Origin: Pseudomonas sp. PB101
GTDB lineage: Bacteria > Pseudomonadota > Gammaproteobacteria > Pseudomonadales > Pseudomonadaceae
NCBI RefSeq assembly: GCF_009764265.1
Contig: NZ_RWIR01000033.1
Span: 1 to 64,000, forward strand
Reading direction: 5' to 3'
DNA length: 64,000 nucleotides
Positions 37,451-46,762 of the stretch are shown here, piece by piece (the stretch's first letter is position 1; every line of letters starts with the position of its first letter). Both the position numbers and the translations under genes were made by a program. A model generated the notes under the pieces. The model did not search any database, had not been told where the DNA came from, and worked only from the letters and a program-made list of their open reading frames with translations.

Positions 37451-38365
37451 TCAGGCATACCGCTTGCGATACTCCCCCGGCGCAATGCCGAAGCGTGACT
37501 TGAACGCGGTGGAGAAGTAGCTCGAATCGGAAAACCCCCACGAATACCCCAACACCGACAACTTCTGTTCCTTGCCCGATTGGCGCAGGAATTCGGCGCA
37601 CAGGTCCAGGCGGCGGTTCTTGATGTAGCGCGCCACCACCAACCCTTTCTTGGCAAACATCCGGTACAGGCCACGGGTGGACATGCCGACTTCCCGCGCC
37701 AGCCATTCCGGGCACAGGTCTTCGGAGCGGATGTGTTCGTCGATGAACTTGAGCGTCTTGCGGAAGATCCGCTCGTGGGAATCCTCGCAATCGTCGGTCT
37801 GGCTGATGGCCGGGCGCAACAGGCTGACGATCGCCTCAAGGGTCGCTTCGCTTTCCTGTCGGGTCAGGTGCTGCTGGCGGGTGGCATCGAGGATCAGCCG
37901 GTGCGAGAGCATGGCGATGGGCGAAGTCGCGGCAATCCGGTGGCCGCACTTGACCTGATTGAAGCGCAGGGTTTGCTCGACCAGTTGGTGCGGCAGGATC
38001 AACGACAACTGCCGGGAGTTTTCGCTGTAGGTGAAGTCGCTGGGTCGCGCGGCATCGATCAGCGTGATGTCGCCGGGGGACAGCAAGACCTTGTCGTCGC
38101 CCTGGGCCATGCCCGCCGTGCCGTCGAGCTGGAACACCGCAAAATACTTGCCGCCCTCGCCCGCCGCGACTTCCTGGGGCGTGCGGTACAAACGCGCCTG
38201 GCACGCGTCGACGAAACTGAGCTTGAGCGCATCGCTCTGGTATTCGCGGATGCGCCCGGCAAATTCGTTGCCCAGGGGTTGTGCATTGAAGGCGCCGCAG
38301 ATCTGGTTGATCTGATGGATCCACTGATCGAACCCATCATGGCGCTGTGCGTTTGTAGAAATCAT
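37451..38365 (-). CDS. feaR: AraC-family activator FeaR
   Basis: A 304-aa regulator with an N-terminal AraC-binding-like domain (about residues 20-190) and a C-terminal AraC helix-turn-helix (CPEWLAREVGMSTRGLYRMFAKKG; YSWGFSDSSYFSTAFKSRFGIAPGEYR). Its position tail-to-tail with tynA and the FeaR-like N-terminal half support its naming as the activator of amine oxidase (and feaB) expression. feaB itself, the aldehyde dehydrogenase, is not in the window. The start at 38365 gives MISTNAQR. Confidence 0.85.
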   Translation of the reverse strand: MISTNAQRHDGFDQWIHQINQICGAFNAQPLGNEFAGRIREYQSDALKLSFVDACQARLYRTPQEVAAGEGGKYFAVFQLDGTAGMAQGDDKVLLSPGDITLIDAARPSDFTYSENSRQLSLILPHQLVEQTLRFNQVKCGHRIAATSPIAMLSHRLILDATRQQHLTRQESEATLEAIVSLLRPAISQTDDCEDSHERIFRKTLKFIDEHIRSEDLCPEWLAREVGMSTRGLYRMFAKKGLVVARYIKNRRLDLCAEFLRQSGKEQKLSVLGYSWGFSDSSYFSTAFKSRFGIAPGEYRKRYA

Positions 38366-38451
38366 GGCAGGCCTCACGCAGGCTTATTTTTATTGTCTAC
38401 GTCAAAACACAGGTTCTCCTGAACAGCGACTCTCCCTGAACGGCGACGGGT

Positions 38452-39375
38452 TTACTTCAACCCGCCAAACCGCCGATAAAAACTCTCGCCCACGTCCGGC
38501 AACGGTCCGTCGGCGGTTTCCAGTGCACTGTTCAGCCATTCCTCGGCCTTGGCATAGATCAAACGGTAAATGTTGCGGCACAACTGCCGGGCCGCACGGC
38601 CTTCCCAATCGCCGGGCAACAATTCGTCCGGCAGCTGTGGGTCGCGCAGCAGCAGCTTGCGGTATTCATGAATAAGCAGGATTCGCGCCAGGAAGCAGTC
38701 GGACGGTTGCAGGTTTTCCTGCTCGCGAAGCGCCTGCCAGAGCGGCCGGAACAGCTGAATGAATTCGCTGTAGTGGGTTGCCAGTTCCTCGATGTTCCAA
38801 CTCTCGCGCACTTGCAGGCGCAGCGCCTTGGAGGCCAGCACGTCTTGCGCGGTGGTTTCAAAGACGATGGTGTCTTCCTGGGCGCCGAGGTCGAGCAGCG
38901 TCGCGTTGACATCGGAACGGTCACTGCGCGGACAGGCCAGCACCATCGGCGAAATCGCACCAAAACCTTGCCACTCCAGCTCCTCGCGCACCTGTTTGCG
39001 TTTGTCCTGGGTCAGCTGCGAGAGCATCACCAGGCACCAGGAACCATCCCAGGCCGGCATCGTGGTGCTGTAGACCCGCTTGAAGGCCTTGTCGAAACGC
39101 CGGCGACCGGTGCCGGTCAGGCTGTAGTAGCTGCGCCGACCGACTTTCTCGGCGGTCAGCCAGCCTTCCTTGGTCAGGCGAAAAATCGAAGTGCGGATCA
39201 GCCGTTCGTTGATGCCGATCGGCTCGAGCAATTGAATCAGGCTGCCCAGCCACACGGTGCCGCCATGGGGTTCGATGGCATCCCCGTACAACGTGATGAT
39301 CAAGGAACTGGCGCGGATCGGCGTCTGTTCCTGGAAGCGGGTAATCAGATGGTTCAAGGGAGTCAGGGACGACAT
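38452..39375 (-). CDS. paaX: Phenylacetate-pathway repressor PaaX
   Basis: A 307-aa GntR-related repressor with an N-terminal winged helix (SSLIITLYGDAIEPHGGTVWLGSLIQLLEPIGINERLIRTSIFRLTKEGWL region, residues 23-72), a central PaaX domain and a C-terminal ligand-responsive part. In E. coli it is released from DNA by phenylacetyl-CoA. It is on the minus strand, 157 bp beyond paaY with a REP pair between. Candidate operators are the GYGATAC motifs upstream of paaY/paaF and paaA. Confidence 0.95.
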   Translation of the reverse strand: MSSLTPLNHLITRFQEQTPIRASSLIITLYGDAIEPHGGTVWLGSLIQLLEPIGINERLIRTSIFRLTKEGWLTAEKVGRRSYYSLTGTGRRRFDKAFKRVYSTTMPAWDGSWCLVMLSQLTQDKRKQVREELEWQGFGAISPMVLACPRSDRSDVNATLLDLGAQEDTIVFETTAQDVLASKALRLQVRESWNIEELATHYSEFIQLFRPLWQALREQENLQPSDCFLARILLIHEYRKLLLRDPQLPDELLPGDWEGRAARQLCRNIYRLIYAKAEEWLNSALETADGPLPDVGESFYRRFGGLK

Positions 39376-39438
39376 GGGCGTTCCGTGCGAAAAAAGAAAA
39401 GGAATATACCGAAAGCCGGCCGGTTAAGCCCAACCCCT

Positions 39439-39521
39439 TGTAGGAGCCGGCTTGCTGGCGATGGTGTATCAGTCAACGCCAAGGTAGCTGACCCACCTTC
39501 GCCAGCAAGCCGGCTCCTACA
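39439..39521. repeat. Paired inverted REP element
   Basis: TGTAGGAGCCGGCTTGCTGG faces its inverse ending GGCTCCTACA, between paaY and paaX on the same strand. Confidence 0.88.
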
Positions 39522-39532
39522 AGGGTCCGTGT

Positions 39533-40129
39533 TCACAGGCTGCTGCCTTTCGGCCGCAACCCGCTGTCGCTGATCCGCGGGCGATCCGGCTCCGGTTCGC
39601 TCAGCGGTTCGCACACCTGCATCTGCGTAAGGCAACGCTGGGCCAGTTGCTGATATTCCCGAGTACCGGCCTGTTTCCACGCCACTTCCTGATCGCTGAG
39701 GGTGCGCTTGACGCTGGCCGGTGCGCCCATGACCAGCGACTGCTCAGGGCATTCGAAGCCGGCCTTGACGAACGCCGCCGCCGAAACGAATGAACGCGGG
39801 CCGATCCGGGCGTTGTCCATCACCACCGCATTCATGCCCACCAACGCGTCGGCGCCGATCCGGCATCCGTGCAGCACCGCGCCATGGCCGATGTGGCCGT
39901 TGCGCTCGACCACGGTGTCGCTGTCGGGAAAACCGTGCATCACGCAGGTGTCCTGCAGGTTGGCGCCCTCCTCCAGCACGATCCGCCCGAAGTCGCCGCG
40001 CAGGCTGGCCAGCGGACCGACATAGCAATGCGGACCGATGATCACGTCACCGATCAATACGGCAGACGGATGCACATAGGCGCTCGGGTCAACCACCGGA
40101 GTCAGGCCACCAAGGCTGTAGCAGGTCAT
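39533..40129 (-). CDS. paaY: Phenylacetate-pathway gamma-carbonic-anhydrase-like thioesterase PaaY
   Basis: A 198-aa left-handed beta-helix (hexapeptide-repeat) protein with repeated IGxx turns ([23 protein letters not shown] region; [27 protein letters not shown] region) and metal His residues (MHGF, GHIGHG). In E. coli PaaY hydrolyses dead-end CoA thioesters of the paa pathway. The ATG at 40129 was chosen over 40168 for the family N-terminus MTCYSLGG. It is divergent from paaF across a 348-bp regulatory region. Confidence 0.92.
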   Translation of the reverse strand: MTCYSLGGLTPVVDPSAYVHPSAVLIGDVIIGPHCYVGPLASLRGDFGRIVLEEGANLQDTCVMHGFPDSDTVVERNGHIGHGAVLHGCRIGADALVGMNAVVMDNARIGPRSFVSAAAFVKAGFECPEQSLVMGAPASVKRTLSDQEVAWKQAGTREYQQLAQRCLTQMQVCEPLSEPEPDRPRISDSGLRPKGSSL

Positions 40130-40477
40130 GAAAGCGTCCCTCACAAAGCGATGCAAATAATGACTCATTTTGTATCACATCACTTTTACAATCACAAAGA
40201 CTAAAAAGCGTATCACTTGAAACAGCACTTTCCGACGAATGCAAACGGGACACAAAAATCAGGATAAAACCCAATAAACGCTGGAGAAAAACCACTACAA
40301 GCGCTCATACACCAGGAGACGCTCAAATCAAAATCATCACCAATAAGACACATTAAATCTATTTTCATATTGCATTTACGTATCACGTTACAGCTATACT
40401 TGGGCAAAACCGGCCCCTGCGGCCGATCCAATAACGAGCCGGCACCACGCCGAGCCTGCACCGTGAGGGCACCCGCC
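40130..40477. promoter_or_regulatory. paaY-paaF divergent control region with three GTATCAC sites
   Basis: A gene-free AT-rich gap. GTATCAC (GTGATAC on the minus strand) occurs at 40172-40178, 40210-40216 and 40380-40386. With flanks, the second and third match the E. coli PaaX consensus WWTRTGATTCGYGWT at about 11 of 15 positions by eye. The first two would cover the paaY promoter and the third the paaF promoter. PaaX binding is inferred. Confidence 0.55.
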
Positions 40478-41251
40478 ATGCCTCTAACCCTTGCCGTCGA
40501 ATTGATCGAGCCTGGCGTCCGCCTGATTACCCTGCAGCGCCCGCAGGCCCTGAACGCCCTGACCACCGAGTTGCTGGGCGAACTGGCCGACGAACTGAAT
40601 GCCGCGCAAGCCGACCCGGACACCCGCGCCGTGGTCCTGACCGGAAGCCGCAAGGCCTTCGCCGCCGGTGCCGACATCAAGGAGATGGCCGAGCGCAACC
40701 TGGTCGGCATCCTCGACGACCCGCGCCAGGCCTCGTGGCAAACCATCACGCGCTTCAGCAAACCGCTGATCGCCGCCGTCAACGGCTTCGCCCTCGGCGG
40801 TGGCTGCGAACTGGCGATGCACGCCGACATCATCATTGCCGGTGAAGACGCGCGCTTCGGCCAGCCGGAAATCAACCTCGGGATCATGCCCGGCGCCGGT
40901 GGCACCCAACGCCTGCTGCGCGCCGTCGGCAAGTCCATGGCCATGCAGATGGTGCTCACCGGTGAGCCGATCGATGCCCGCCAGGCCCAGCGCGCCGGTC
41001 TGGTCAGCGAAGTGACCCAGCCGGAGTTCACCGTCGACCGCGCCCTGCACATCGCCCGCAGCATCGCCGCCAAGGCACCGCTGGCCGTGCGTCTGGCCAA
41101 GGAGTCGCTGCTCAAGGCCATGGACACCGACCTCGCCAGCGGCCTGCGGTTCGAGCGCCACGCCTTCACCGTGTTGGCCGGCACCCGCGACCGCGACGAG
41201 GGCATCGCTGCCTTCCAGGAAAAGCGCACGCCGACCTTTACCGGTCAGTAA
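40478..41251 (+). CDS. paaF: 2,3-dehydroadipyl-CoA hydratase (enoyl-CoA hydratase) PaaF
   Basis: A 257-aa crotonase with the oxyanion segments AFAAGADIKEM and NGFALGGGCELAMHAD and the catalytic Glu pair (Glu in GQPEINLGIMPGAGGTQRL). It hydrates 2,3-dehydroadipyl-CoA late in the pathway. The ATG at 40478 has GAGGG 8 nt upstream; the frame is open further upstream but without a better start. It is the first gene of a plus-strand operon paaFGHIJ(K). Confidence 0.93.
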   Translation: MPLTLAVELIEPGVRLITLQRPQALNALTTELLGELADELNAAQADPDTRAVVLTGSRKAFAAGADIKEMAERNLVGILDDPRQASWQTITRFSKPLIAAVNGFALGGGCELAMHADIIIAGEDARFGQPEINLGIMPGAGGTQRLLRAVGKSMAMQMVLTGEPIDARQAQRAGLVSEVTQPEFTVDRALHIARSIAAKAPLAVRLAKESLLKAMDTDLASGLRFERHAFTVLAGTRDRDEGIAAFQEKRTPTFTGQ

Positions 41252-41290
41252 TCCCAGAATTCGAACGACCGCCAAGAGAGCGCCAAGACC

Positions 41291-42082
41291 ATGAACTTCG
41301 AACACATCCTGTTTTCCATCGAGGCCGGCGTCGCCCTGCTCAGCCTCAACCGGCCGGACCAGCTCAACAGCTTCAACACCCAGATGCATGGCGAAGTGAA
41401 GGAAGCGCTCAAGCAAGTGCGGCAGAACCCGGACGTGCGCGTCCTGCTGCTGACCGGTGAAGGTCGCGGCTTCTGCGCCGGGCAGGACCTGAGCGACCGC
41501 AATGTCGCGCCGGGCAGCGCCGTGCCGGACCTGGGCGAGTCCATCGAGAAGTTCTACAACCCGCTGATCCGCCAGTTGCGCGACCTGCCGCTGCCGGTGA
41601 TCTGTGCGGTCAACGGCGTGGCGGCCGGTGCCGGCGCCAACATTCCGCTGGCCTGCGACCTGGTCCTGGCCGCGCGCTCGGCCAGCTTCATCCAGGCCTT
41701 CTGCAAGATCGGCCTGATCCCCGATTCCGGCGGCACCTGGACCCTGCCGCGCCTGGTTGGCATGGCTCGGGCCAAGGCCCTTGCACTGCTGGGCAACCGC
41801 CTGAGCGCCGAACAAGCCGAGCAATGGGGCTTGATCTACCAGTGTGTGGACGACGCCGATTTGCGCGACGAAGCACTGAAACTGGCCCGCCACCTGGCGA
41901 CTCAGCCGACTTACGGCCTGGCGCTGATCAAGCGCAGCCTCAACGCGAGCATGAGCAACAGCTTCGACGAACAACTCGAGCTGGAACGCGACCTGCAACG
42001 CCTGGCCGGGCGCAGCGAGGATTACCGCGAAGGCGTCGGCGCCTTCATGGAAAAACGCACCGCCGTTTTCAAGGGACGCTGA
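41291..42082 (+). CDS. paaG: Ring-1,2-epoxyphenylacetyl-CoA isomerase PaaG
   Basis: A 263-aa crotonase-family isomerase. GRGFCAGQDLSDR and NGVAAGAGANIPLACD form the oxyanion hole; the Asp in LIPDSGGTW replaces the second Glu of hydratases, as in PaaG. It converts ring-1,2-epoxyphenylacetyl-CoA to the oxepin. It follows paaF by 39 bp and is 3 bp before paaH. Confidence 0.94.
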   Translation: MNFEHILFSIEAGVALLSLNRPDQLNSFNTQMHGEVKEALKQVRQNPDVRVLLLTGEGRGFCAGQDLSDRNVAPGSAVPDLGESIEKFYNPLIRQLRDLPLPVICAVNGVAAGAGANIPLACDLVLAARSASFIQAFCKIGLIPDSGGTWTLPRLVGMARAKALALLGNRLSAEQAEQWGLIYQCVDDADLRDEALKLARHLATQPTYGLALIKRSLNASMSNSFDEQLELERDLQRLAGRSEDYREGVGAFMEKRTAVFKGR

Positions 42083-42085
42083 GTC

Positions 42086-43603
42086 ATGAGCGCACTGAAC
42101 ACATCTGCACGCATCGCCGTGATCGGCGCCGGCGCCATGGGCGCAGGTATCGCCCAGGTCGCGGCCCAGGCCGGTCATCCGGTGCTGCTGCTGGACAACC
42201 GCCCTGGCGCTGCCGCTCAGGCCATTGAAGGCATCGACCGGCAACTGGGCAAACGGGTCGAGAACGGCAAACTGGCCGCCGAGTCGCGCAATGCAACGAT
42301 TGCCCGCCTGCAAGCCGTGGAAGCTATCGAGGCGCTGGCCGATTGCGATTTGATCATCGAAGCGATCGTCGAGAATCTCGAGGTCAAGCGTGCGCTGTTC
42401 CGCCAGCTCGAAGGCATCTGCGGCACGCATTGCATCCTCGCCAGCAACACCTCGTCGCTGTCGATCACCAGCATCGCCGCACAGCTTGAGCATCCAGAGC
42501 GCCTGCTCGGCCTGCACTTCTTCAACCCGGCGCCGGTGATGGCGCTAGTGGAAATCGTTTCCGGCCTGGCCAGCGATCCAGCCCTTGCCGAATGCCTGTA
42601 CGACACGGCCAAGGCCTGGGGCAAAAAACCGGTGCACACCCGTTCGACGCCGGGCTTCATCGTCAACCGCGTGGCCCGGCCGTTCTATGCCGAGAGCCTG
42701 CGTCTGTTGCAGGAAGGTGCTGCGGATTGCTCGACCCTGGATGCGCTGATGCGTGAGGCCGGTGGGTTTGCCATGGGTGCTTTCGAGCTGACCGACCTGA
42801 TCGGCCACGACGTCAACTATGCGGTGACCTGTTCGGTATTCGACGCCTATTACCAGGACACCCGCTTCCTGCCGTCGCTGATCCAGAAAGAGCTGGTGGA
42901 CGGCGGGCGCCTGGGACGCAAGAGCGGTCAGGGTTTCTACAGCTATGCCCAAGGTGCGGAGCGCCCGCACGCCGCTGAAATCAACAGCGCTGCGAAGGTC
43001 GAGGTTTGTGCTGTGGAAGGCGACCTCGGTATCGCTAAAGGCTTGCTCGCACGTTTGCATGAACAAGGCGTCGAGATCATCCAGCGCGATGGTCGAGGCT
43101 TGCTGCGGGTCGGTGACGCCGTGCTGGCCTTGAGCGACGGACGCATGGCCTGCCAGCGCGCTCGCGAAGACGGGCTGCGCAACCTGATCCTGCTGGATCT
43201 GGCGCTCGATTACGGTAACGCCAAACGCATCGCCATCAGCCATGCGGCAGGTATCGATCCGCTGGCACTCGAACAAGGCGTTGCCCTGCTGCAACAGGCT
43301 GGACTCAAGGTCAGCCTGCTCAGCGACAGCCCGGCGCTGGCAGTGCTGCGCACCGTCGCCATGCTCGCCAACGAAGCCGCCGACGCCCTGCTGCAAGGCG
43401 TGGCCTCGGCCGCCGACATCGACCTGGCCATGCGCGCCGGGGTCAATTATCCACAGGGGCCGCTGGCCTGGGCGGATGCGATCGGTCTGGCGCACATCCT
43501 CAACGTGCTGGAAAACCTGCAAGCCAGTTATGGCGAAGAACGCTACCGGCCGTCGCTGTTGCTGCGCCGTCGGGTTGCCGAAGGGAGAAACTTCCATGAC
43601 TAA
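42086..43603 (+). CDS. paaH: 3-hydroxyadipyl-CoA dehydrogenase PaaH
   Basis: A 505-aa 3-hydroxyacyl-CoA dehydrogenase. The NAD-binding GAGAMGAGIAQ starts the Rossmann domain; the catalytic His is in GLHFFNPAPVM, and two 3HCDH C-terminal domains follow (about residues 190-285 and 410-500), the tandem arrangement of PaaH/PaaC. It oxidises 3-hydroxyadipyl-CoA to 3-oxoadipyl-CoA. The 3' end overlaps the start of paaI by 8 bp. Confidence 0.94.
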   Translation: MSALNTSARIAVIGAGAMGAGIAQVAAQAGHPVLLLDNRPGAAAQAIEGIDRQLGKRVENGKLAAESRNATIARLQAVEAIEALADCDLIIEAIVENLEVKRALFRQLEGICGTHCILASNTSSLSITSIAAQLEHPERLLGLHFFNPAPVMALVEIVSGLASDPALAECLYDTAKAWGKKPVHTRSTPGFIVNRVARPFYAESLRLLQEGAADCSTLDALMREAGGFAMGAFELTDLIGHDVNYAVTCSVFDAYYQDTRFLPSLIQKELVDGGRLGRKSGQGFYSYAQGAERPHAAEINSAAKVEVCAVEGDLGIAKGLLARLHEQGVEIIQRDGRGLLRVGDAVLALSDGRMACQRAREDGLRNLILLDLALDYGNAKRIAISHAAGIDPLALEQGVALLQQAGLKVSLLSDSPALAVLRTVAMLANEAADALLQGVASAADIDLAMRAGVNYPQGPLAWADAIGLAHILNVLENLQASYGEERYRPSLLLRRRVAEGRNFHD

Positions 43604-44045
43604 CCATGAAGCCATGTCGCTGGCCAGCGACTGCGCACAAACACTGTTCCAGCGCGACGCCGCCAGCCAGGCCATGGGCATGCGCCTGCTGTCGGCCGGC
43701 CCCGGCTGCTCGCGGGTCGGCATGACCGTGCGCGCCGACATGGTCCAGGGCCACGGCACCTGCCACGGCGGCTATCTGTTCGCCCTCGCCGACTCGGCGT
43801 TCGCCTTTGCCTGCAACAGCTACAACGAAGCCACCGTGGCCATCGGTTGCAGCATCGACTACATCGCCCCGGCCCGCCTGGGCGACACGCTGAACGCCGA
43901 CTGCATCGAGCAGAGCCGTTCCGGGCGCACCGGCAACTACGACGTACGCATCGAAAACCAGCAGGGCCAGTTGATCGCCCTGTTCCATGGCAAATCCTAC
44001 AAAGTGCGCGGCCCGGTGCTGACGCAGGAGAACCCGAATGAATGA
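43596..44045 (+). CDS. paaI: Hydroxyphenylacetyl-CoA thioesterase PaaI
   Basis: A 149-aa hotdog-fold thioesterase. [26 protein letters not shown] carries the catalytic Asp and the HGG turn of the PaaI family. It frees CoA from blocked ring-hydroxylated intermediates. The ATG at 43596 follows AAGGGAG and overlaps the end of paaH; the 3' end overlaps paaJ by 8 bp, so translation is coupled on both sides. Confidence 0.94.
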   Translation: MTNHEAMSLASDCAQTLFQRDAASQAMGMRLLSAGPGCSRVGMTVRADMVQGHGTCHGGYLFALADSAFAFACNSYNEATVAIGCSIDYIAPARLGDTLNADCIEQSRSGRTGNYDVRIENQQGQLIALFHGKSYKVRGPVLTQENPNE

Positions 44046-45249
44046 CGCCCTGATCATCGACGCCGTCCGCACCCCCATCGGCCGCTACGCCGGCGTCCTG
44101 AGCAGCGTGCGCGCCGACGACCTCGGCGCGGTGCCGCTGCGCGAACTGCTGCGCCGTCACCCGCAAGTCGACTGGAACACGGTCGACGACGTGATCTACG
44201 GCTGCGCCAACCAGGCCGGCGAAGACAACCGCAACGTCGCGCGCATGTCGGCGCTGCTGGCCGGGCTGCCGGTGAGCGTGCCAGGCACCACCCTCAACCG
44301 CCTGTGCGGCTCCGGGCTGGATGCCATCGGCACCGCCGCTCGCGCCATTCGCAGCGGCGAAACCGGGCTGATGCTGGTCGGTGGCGTCGAATCCATGTCC
44401 CGCGCACCGCTGGTGGTGGGCAAGGCCGAGCAGGCGTTTTCCCGCGCAGCCGAGATGTTCGACACCACCATCGGCTGGCGCTTCGTCAATCCGTTGATGA
44501 AAAAGGCCTACGGCATCGACTCCATGCCGGAAACGGCGGAGAACGTCGCCGAACAGTTCAACATTTCCCGGGCCGACCAGGATGCCTTCGCCCTGCGCAG
44601 CCAGCAGCGTGCAGCGGCCGCCCAGGCCAATGGGCGCCTGGCGAAAGAAATCGTCGCCGTGGAAATCCCGCAGCGCAAAGGCCCGGCCAAAGTGGTCGAG
44701 CACGACGAACACCCGCGTGGCGACACCACGCTTGAGCAGCTTGCCAAACTGGGCACGCCGTTCCGCGAAGGCGGCAGCATTACCGCTGGCAATGCCTCCG
44801 GGGTTAACGACGGCGCTTGCGCATTGCTGCTGGCCAGTCCGGAAGTCGCCAAGCGTCACGGTCTGACCGCACGGGGCCGCGTTGTCGCGATGGCCACCGC
44901 TGGCGTTGAACCGCGCATCATGGGCATCGGCCCTGTCCCGGCCACGCGCAAAGTGCTGGAAGTGGCCAACCTGAGCCTGGCCGACATGGACGTGATCGAG
45001 CTCAACGAAGCCTTCGCCGCACAGGGCCTGGCCGTACTGCGCGAACTGGGCCTGAGCGACACCGACCCACGGGTCAACCCCAACGGCGGTGCCATCGCCC
45101 TGGGCCACCCGCTGGGCATGAGCGGCGCACGACTGGTCACCACCGCCCTGCACGAGCTTGAGGAGCGCAATGGCCGCTACGCCCTGTGCACCATGTGCAT
45201 CGGCGTCGGCCAGGGGATCGCGCTGATCATCGAACGTCTATCCCACTAA
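44038..45249 (+). CDS. paaJ: 3-oxoadipyl-CoA / 3-oxo-5,6-dehydrosuberyl-CoA thiolase PaaJ
   Basis: A 403-aa thiolase with the acyl-enzyme Cys in NRLCGSGLD, the NEAFAAQ loop, the catalytic His in LGHPLGMSG and the second Cys in [10 protein letters not shown]. It cleaves 3-oxoadipyl-CoA to succinyl-CoA and acetyl-CoA, and an earlier dehydrosuberyl-CoA step. It overlaps paaI by 8 bp. It resembles PcaF of the beta-ketoadipate pathway, but its place here supports the Paa assignment. Confidence 0.93.
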   Translation: MNDALIIDAVRTPIGRYAGVLSSVRADDLGAVPLRELLRRHPQVDWNTVDDVIYGCANQAGEDNRNVARMSALLAGLPVSVPGTTLNRLCGSGLDAIGTAARAIRSGETGLMLVGGVESMSRAPLVVGKAEQAFSRAAEMFDTTIGWRFVNPLMKKAYGIDSMPETAENVAEQFNISRADQDAFALRSQQRAAAAQANGRLAKEIVAVEIPQRKGPAKVVEHDEHPRGDTTLEQLAKLGTPFREGGSITAGNASGVNDGACALLLASPEVAKRHGLTARGRVVAMATAGVEPRIMGIGPVPATRKVLEVANLSLADMDVIELNEAFAAQGLAVLRELGLSDTDPRVNPNGGAIALGHPLGMSGARLVTTALHELEERNGRYALCTMCIGVGQGIALIIERLSH

Positions 45250-45250
45250 A

Positions 45251-45262
45251 GAATCGCGATTC
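45251..45262. promoter_or_regulatory. Perfect 12-bp palindrome in the paaJ-paaK gap
   Basis: GAATCGCGATTC reads the same on both strands and contains GCGATTC, close to the GYGATAC motif found upstream of paaF and paaA. The gap to paaK is about 100 bp, enough for a secondary promoter. Possible PaaX operator; unproven. Confidence 0.35.
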
Positions 45263-45348
45263 CCAAGGAGCCGAGAGGTATCCTTGGGGCATGCACTCAA
45301 AGCCCTTGTGCAAAAGGGCTGGAACACAAAAACAATTCGAGTGAACAC

Positions 45349-46674
45349 ATGAACATGCCAATAGCCAAAGCCGCCCTGGGCCCAATGCTGGACCCGCTGG
45401 AAACCGCCAGCATCGACGAGTTGCGCCAGCATCAGCTGGAGCGCCTGCGCTGGAGCCTGAACCACGCCTACAACAACGTGCCGCTGTACCGTCAGCGTTT
45501 CGATGCGCTGGGCGTGCATCCGGATGACATCAAGTCCCTCGACGACCTCGCGAAGTTCCCTTTCACCACCAAGTCCGACCTGCGCGACAACTACCCCTAC
45601 GGCATGTTTGCCGTGCCGATGAACGACATCGTGCGCTTGCACGCGTCCAGCGGCACCACCGGCAAACCGACCGTGGTCGGCTACACCCAGAACGACATCG
45701 ACACCTGGGCCAACGTGGTGGCGCGCTCGATCCGCGCCGCCGGTGGCCGACGCGGCGACAAGGTGCACATTTCCTACGGCTACGGCCTGTTCACCGGCGG
45801 CCTCGGCGCGCACTACGGCGCCGAACGCCTGGGTTGCACGGTGATCCCGATGTCCGGCGGCCAGACCGAGAAGCAAGTGCAACTGATCAAGGATTTCCAG
45901 CCGGACATCATCATGGTCACGCCGTCCTACATGCTCAACATCGCCGACGAAATCGAACGCCAGGGCATCGACCCGCACAAACTGGCCCTGCGCCTGGGCA
46001 TCTTCGGCGCCGAGCCGTGGACCGCCGAACTGCGCAGCGCCATCGAGCAACGCCTGGGCATCACCGCCCTGGACATCTACGGCCTGTCGGAAATCATGGG
46101 CCCGGGCGTGGCGATGGAATGCGCCGAAACCAAGGACGGCCCGACCATCTGGGAAGACCACTTCTACCCGGAAATCATCGACCCGGTCACCGGCAAAGTA
46201 CTGCCGGACGGGCAGATGGGCGAACTGGTGTTCACCTCATTGAGCAAAGAAGCCCTGCCGATGATCCGCTACCGCACCCGCGACCTGACGCGCCTGCTGC
46301 CGGGTACGGCGCGGCCGATGCGCCGTATCGACAAGATCACCGGACGCAGCGACGACATGCTGATCATTCGCGGGGTCAACGTGTTCCCGACGCAGATCGA
46401 GGAACAGGTGCTGAAAATCAAACAACTTGCCGAGTGCTATGAGATCCATCTGTATCGCAATGGCAACCTGGACAGCGTTGATGTGCATGTCGAGCTCAAG
46501 GCCGAGCACCAGCACCTGACCGACGAACAGCAGAAGGCTGTTTGCGGGGAGTTGAGCAAGCACATCAAGACGTACATCGGGATCAGTTCGAGGATCGTCT
46601 TGCAGCCTTTCCATTCGATCAAGCGATCCGAGGGCAAGGCTTGCCACGTGGTGGATAAACGCCCGAAAGCATGA
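45349..46674 (+). CDS. paaK: Phenylacetate-CoA ligase
   Basis: A 441-aa adenylate-forming enzyme. The AMP/phosphate loop is ASSGTTGKPTVVG; later core motifs are YGLSEIMGPGV, TRDLTRLLPG and the C-terminal hinge GRSDDMLIIRGVNVFPTQIE. It activates phenylacetate with ATP and CoA, the entry step of the pathway. A strong terminator follows 33 bp downstream, closing the first paa operon. An alternative ATG lies two codons in. Confidence 0.96.
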   Translation: MNMPIAKAALGPMLDPLETASIDELRQHQLERLRWSLNHAYNNVPLYRQRFDALGVHPDDIKSLDDLAKFPFTTKSDLRDNYPYGMFAVPMNDIVRLHASSGTTGKPTVVGYTQNDIDTWANVVARSIRAAGGRRGDKVHISYGYGLFTGGLGAHYGAERLGCTVIPMSGGQTEKQVQLIKDFQPDIIMVTPSYMLNIADEIERQGIDPHKLALRLGIFGAEPWTAELRSAIEQRLGITALDIYGLSEIMGPGVAMECAETKDGPTIWEDHFYPEIIDPVTGKVLPDGQMGELVFTSLSKEALPMIRYRTRDLTRLLPGTARPMRRIDKITGRSDDMLIIRGVNVFPTQIEEQVLKIKQLAECYEIHLYRNGNLDSVDVHVELKAEHQHLTDEQQKAVCGELSKHIKTYIGISSRIVLQPFHSIKRSEGKACHVVDKRPKA

Positions 46675-46706
46675 CCTCCCAAAGCATGACTGCTGCACCC
46701 CTTATG

Positions 46707-46732
46707 GCCCCGCTTTTGCGGGGCTTTTTTTT
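46707..46732 (+). terminator. Rho-independent terminator after paaK
   Basis: Stem GCCCCGC / GCGGGGC with a TTTT loop (46707-46724) followed by eight T. It ends the paaFGHIJK operon. Confidence 0.93.
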
Positions 46733-46762
46733 GGTTTTTGAGTGCACACCCATCAGCGTTTC

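Noticed and set aside
40484..42517. 677-codon antisense frame over paaF-paaG-paaH
   Set aside because: High-GC shadow: the plus strand has unmistakable crotonase and dehydrogenase genes with overlapping operon structure.
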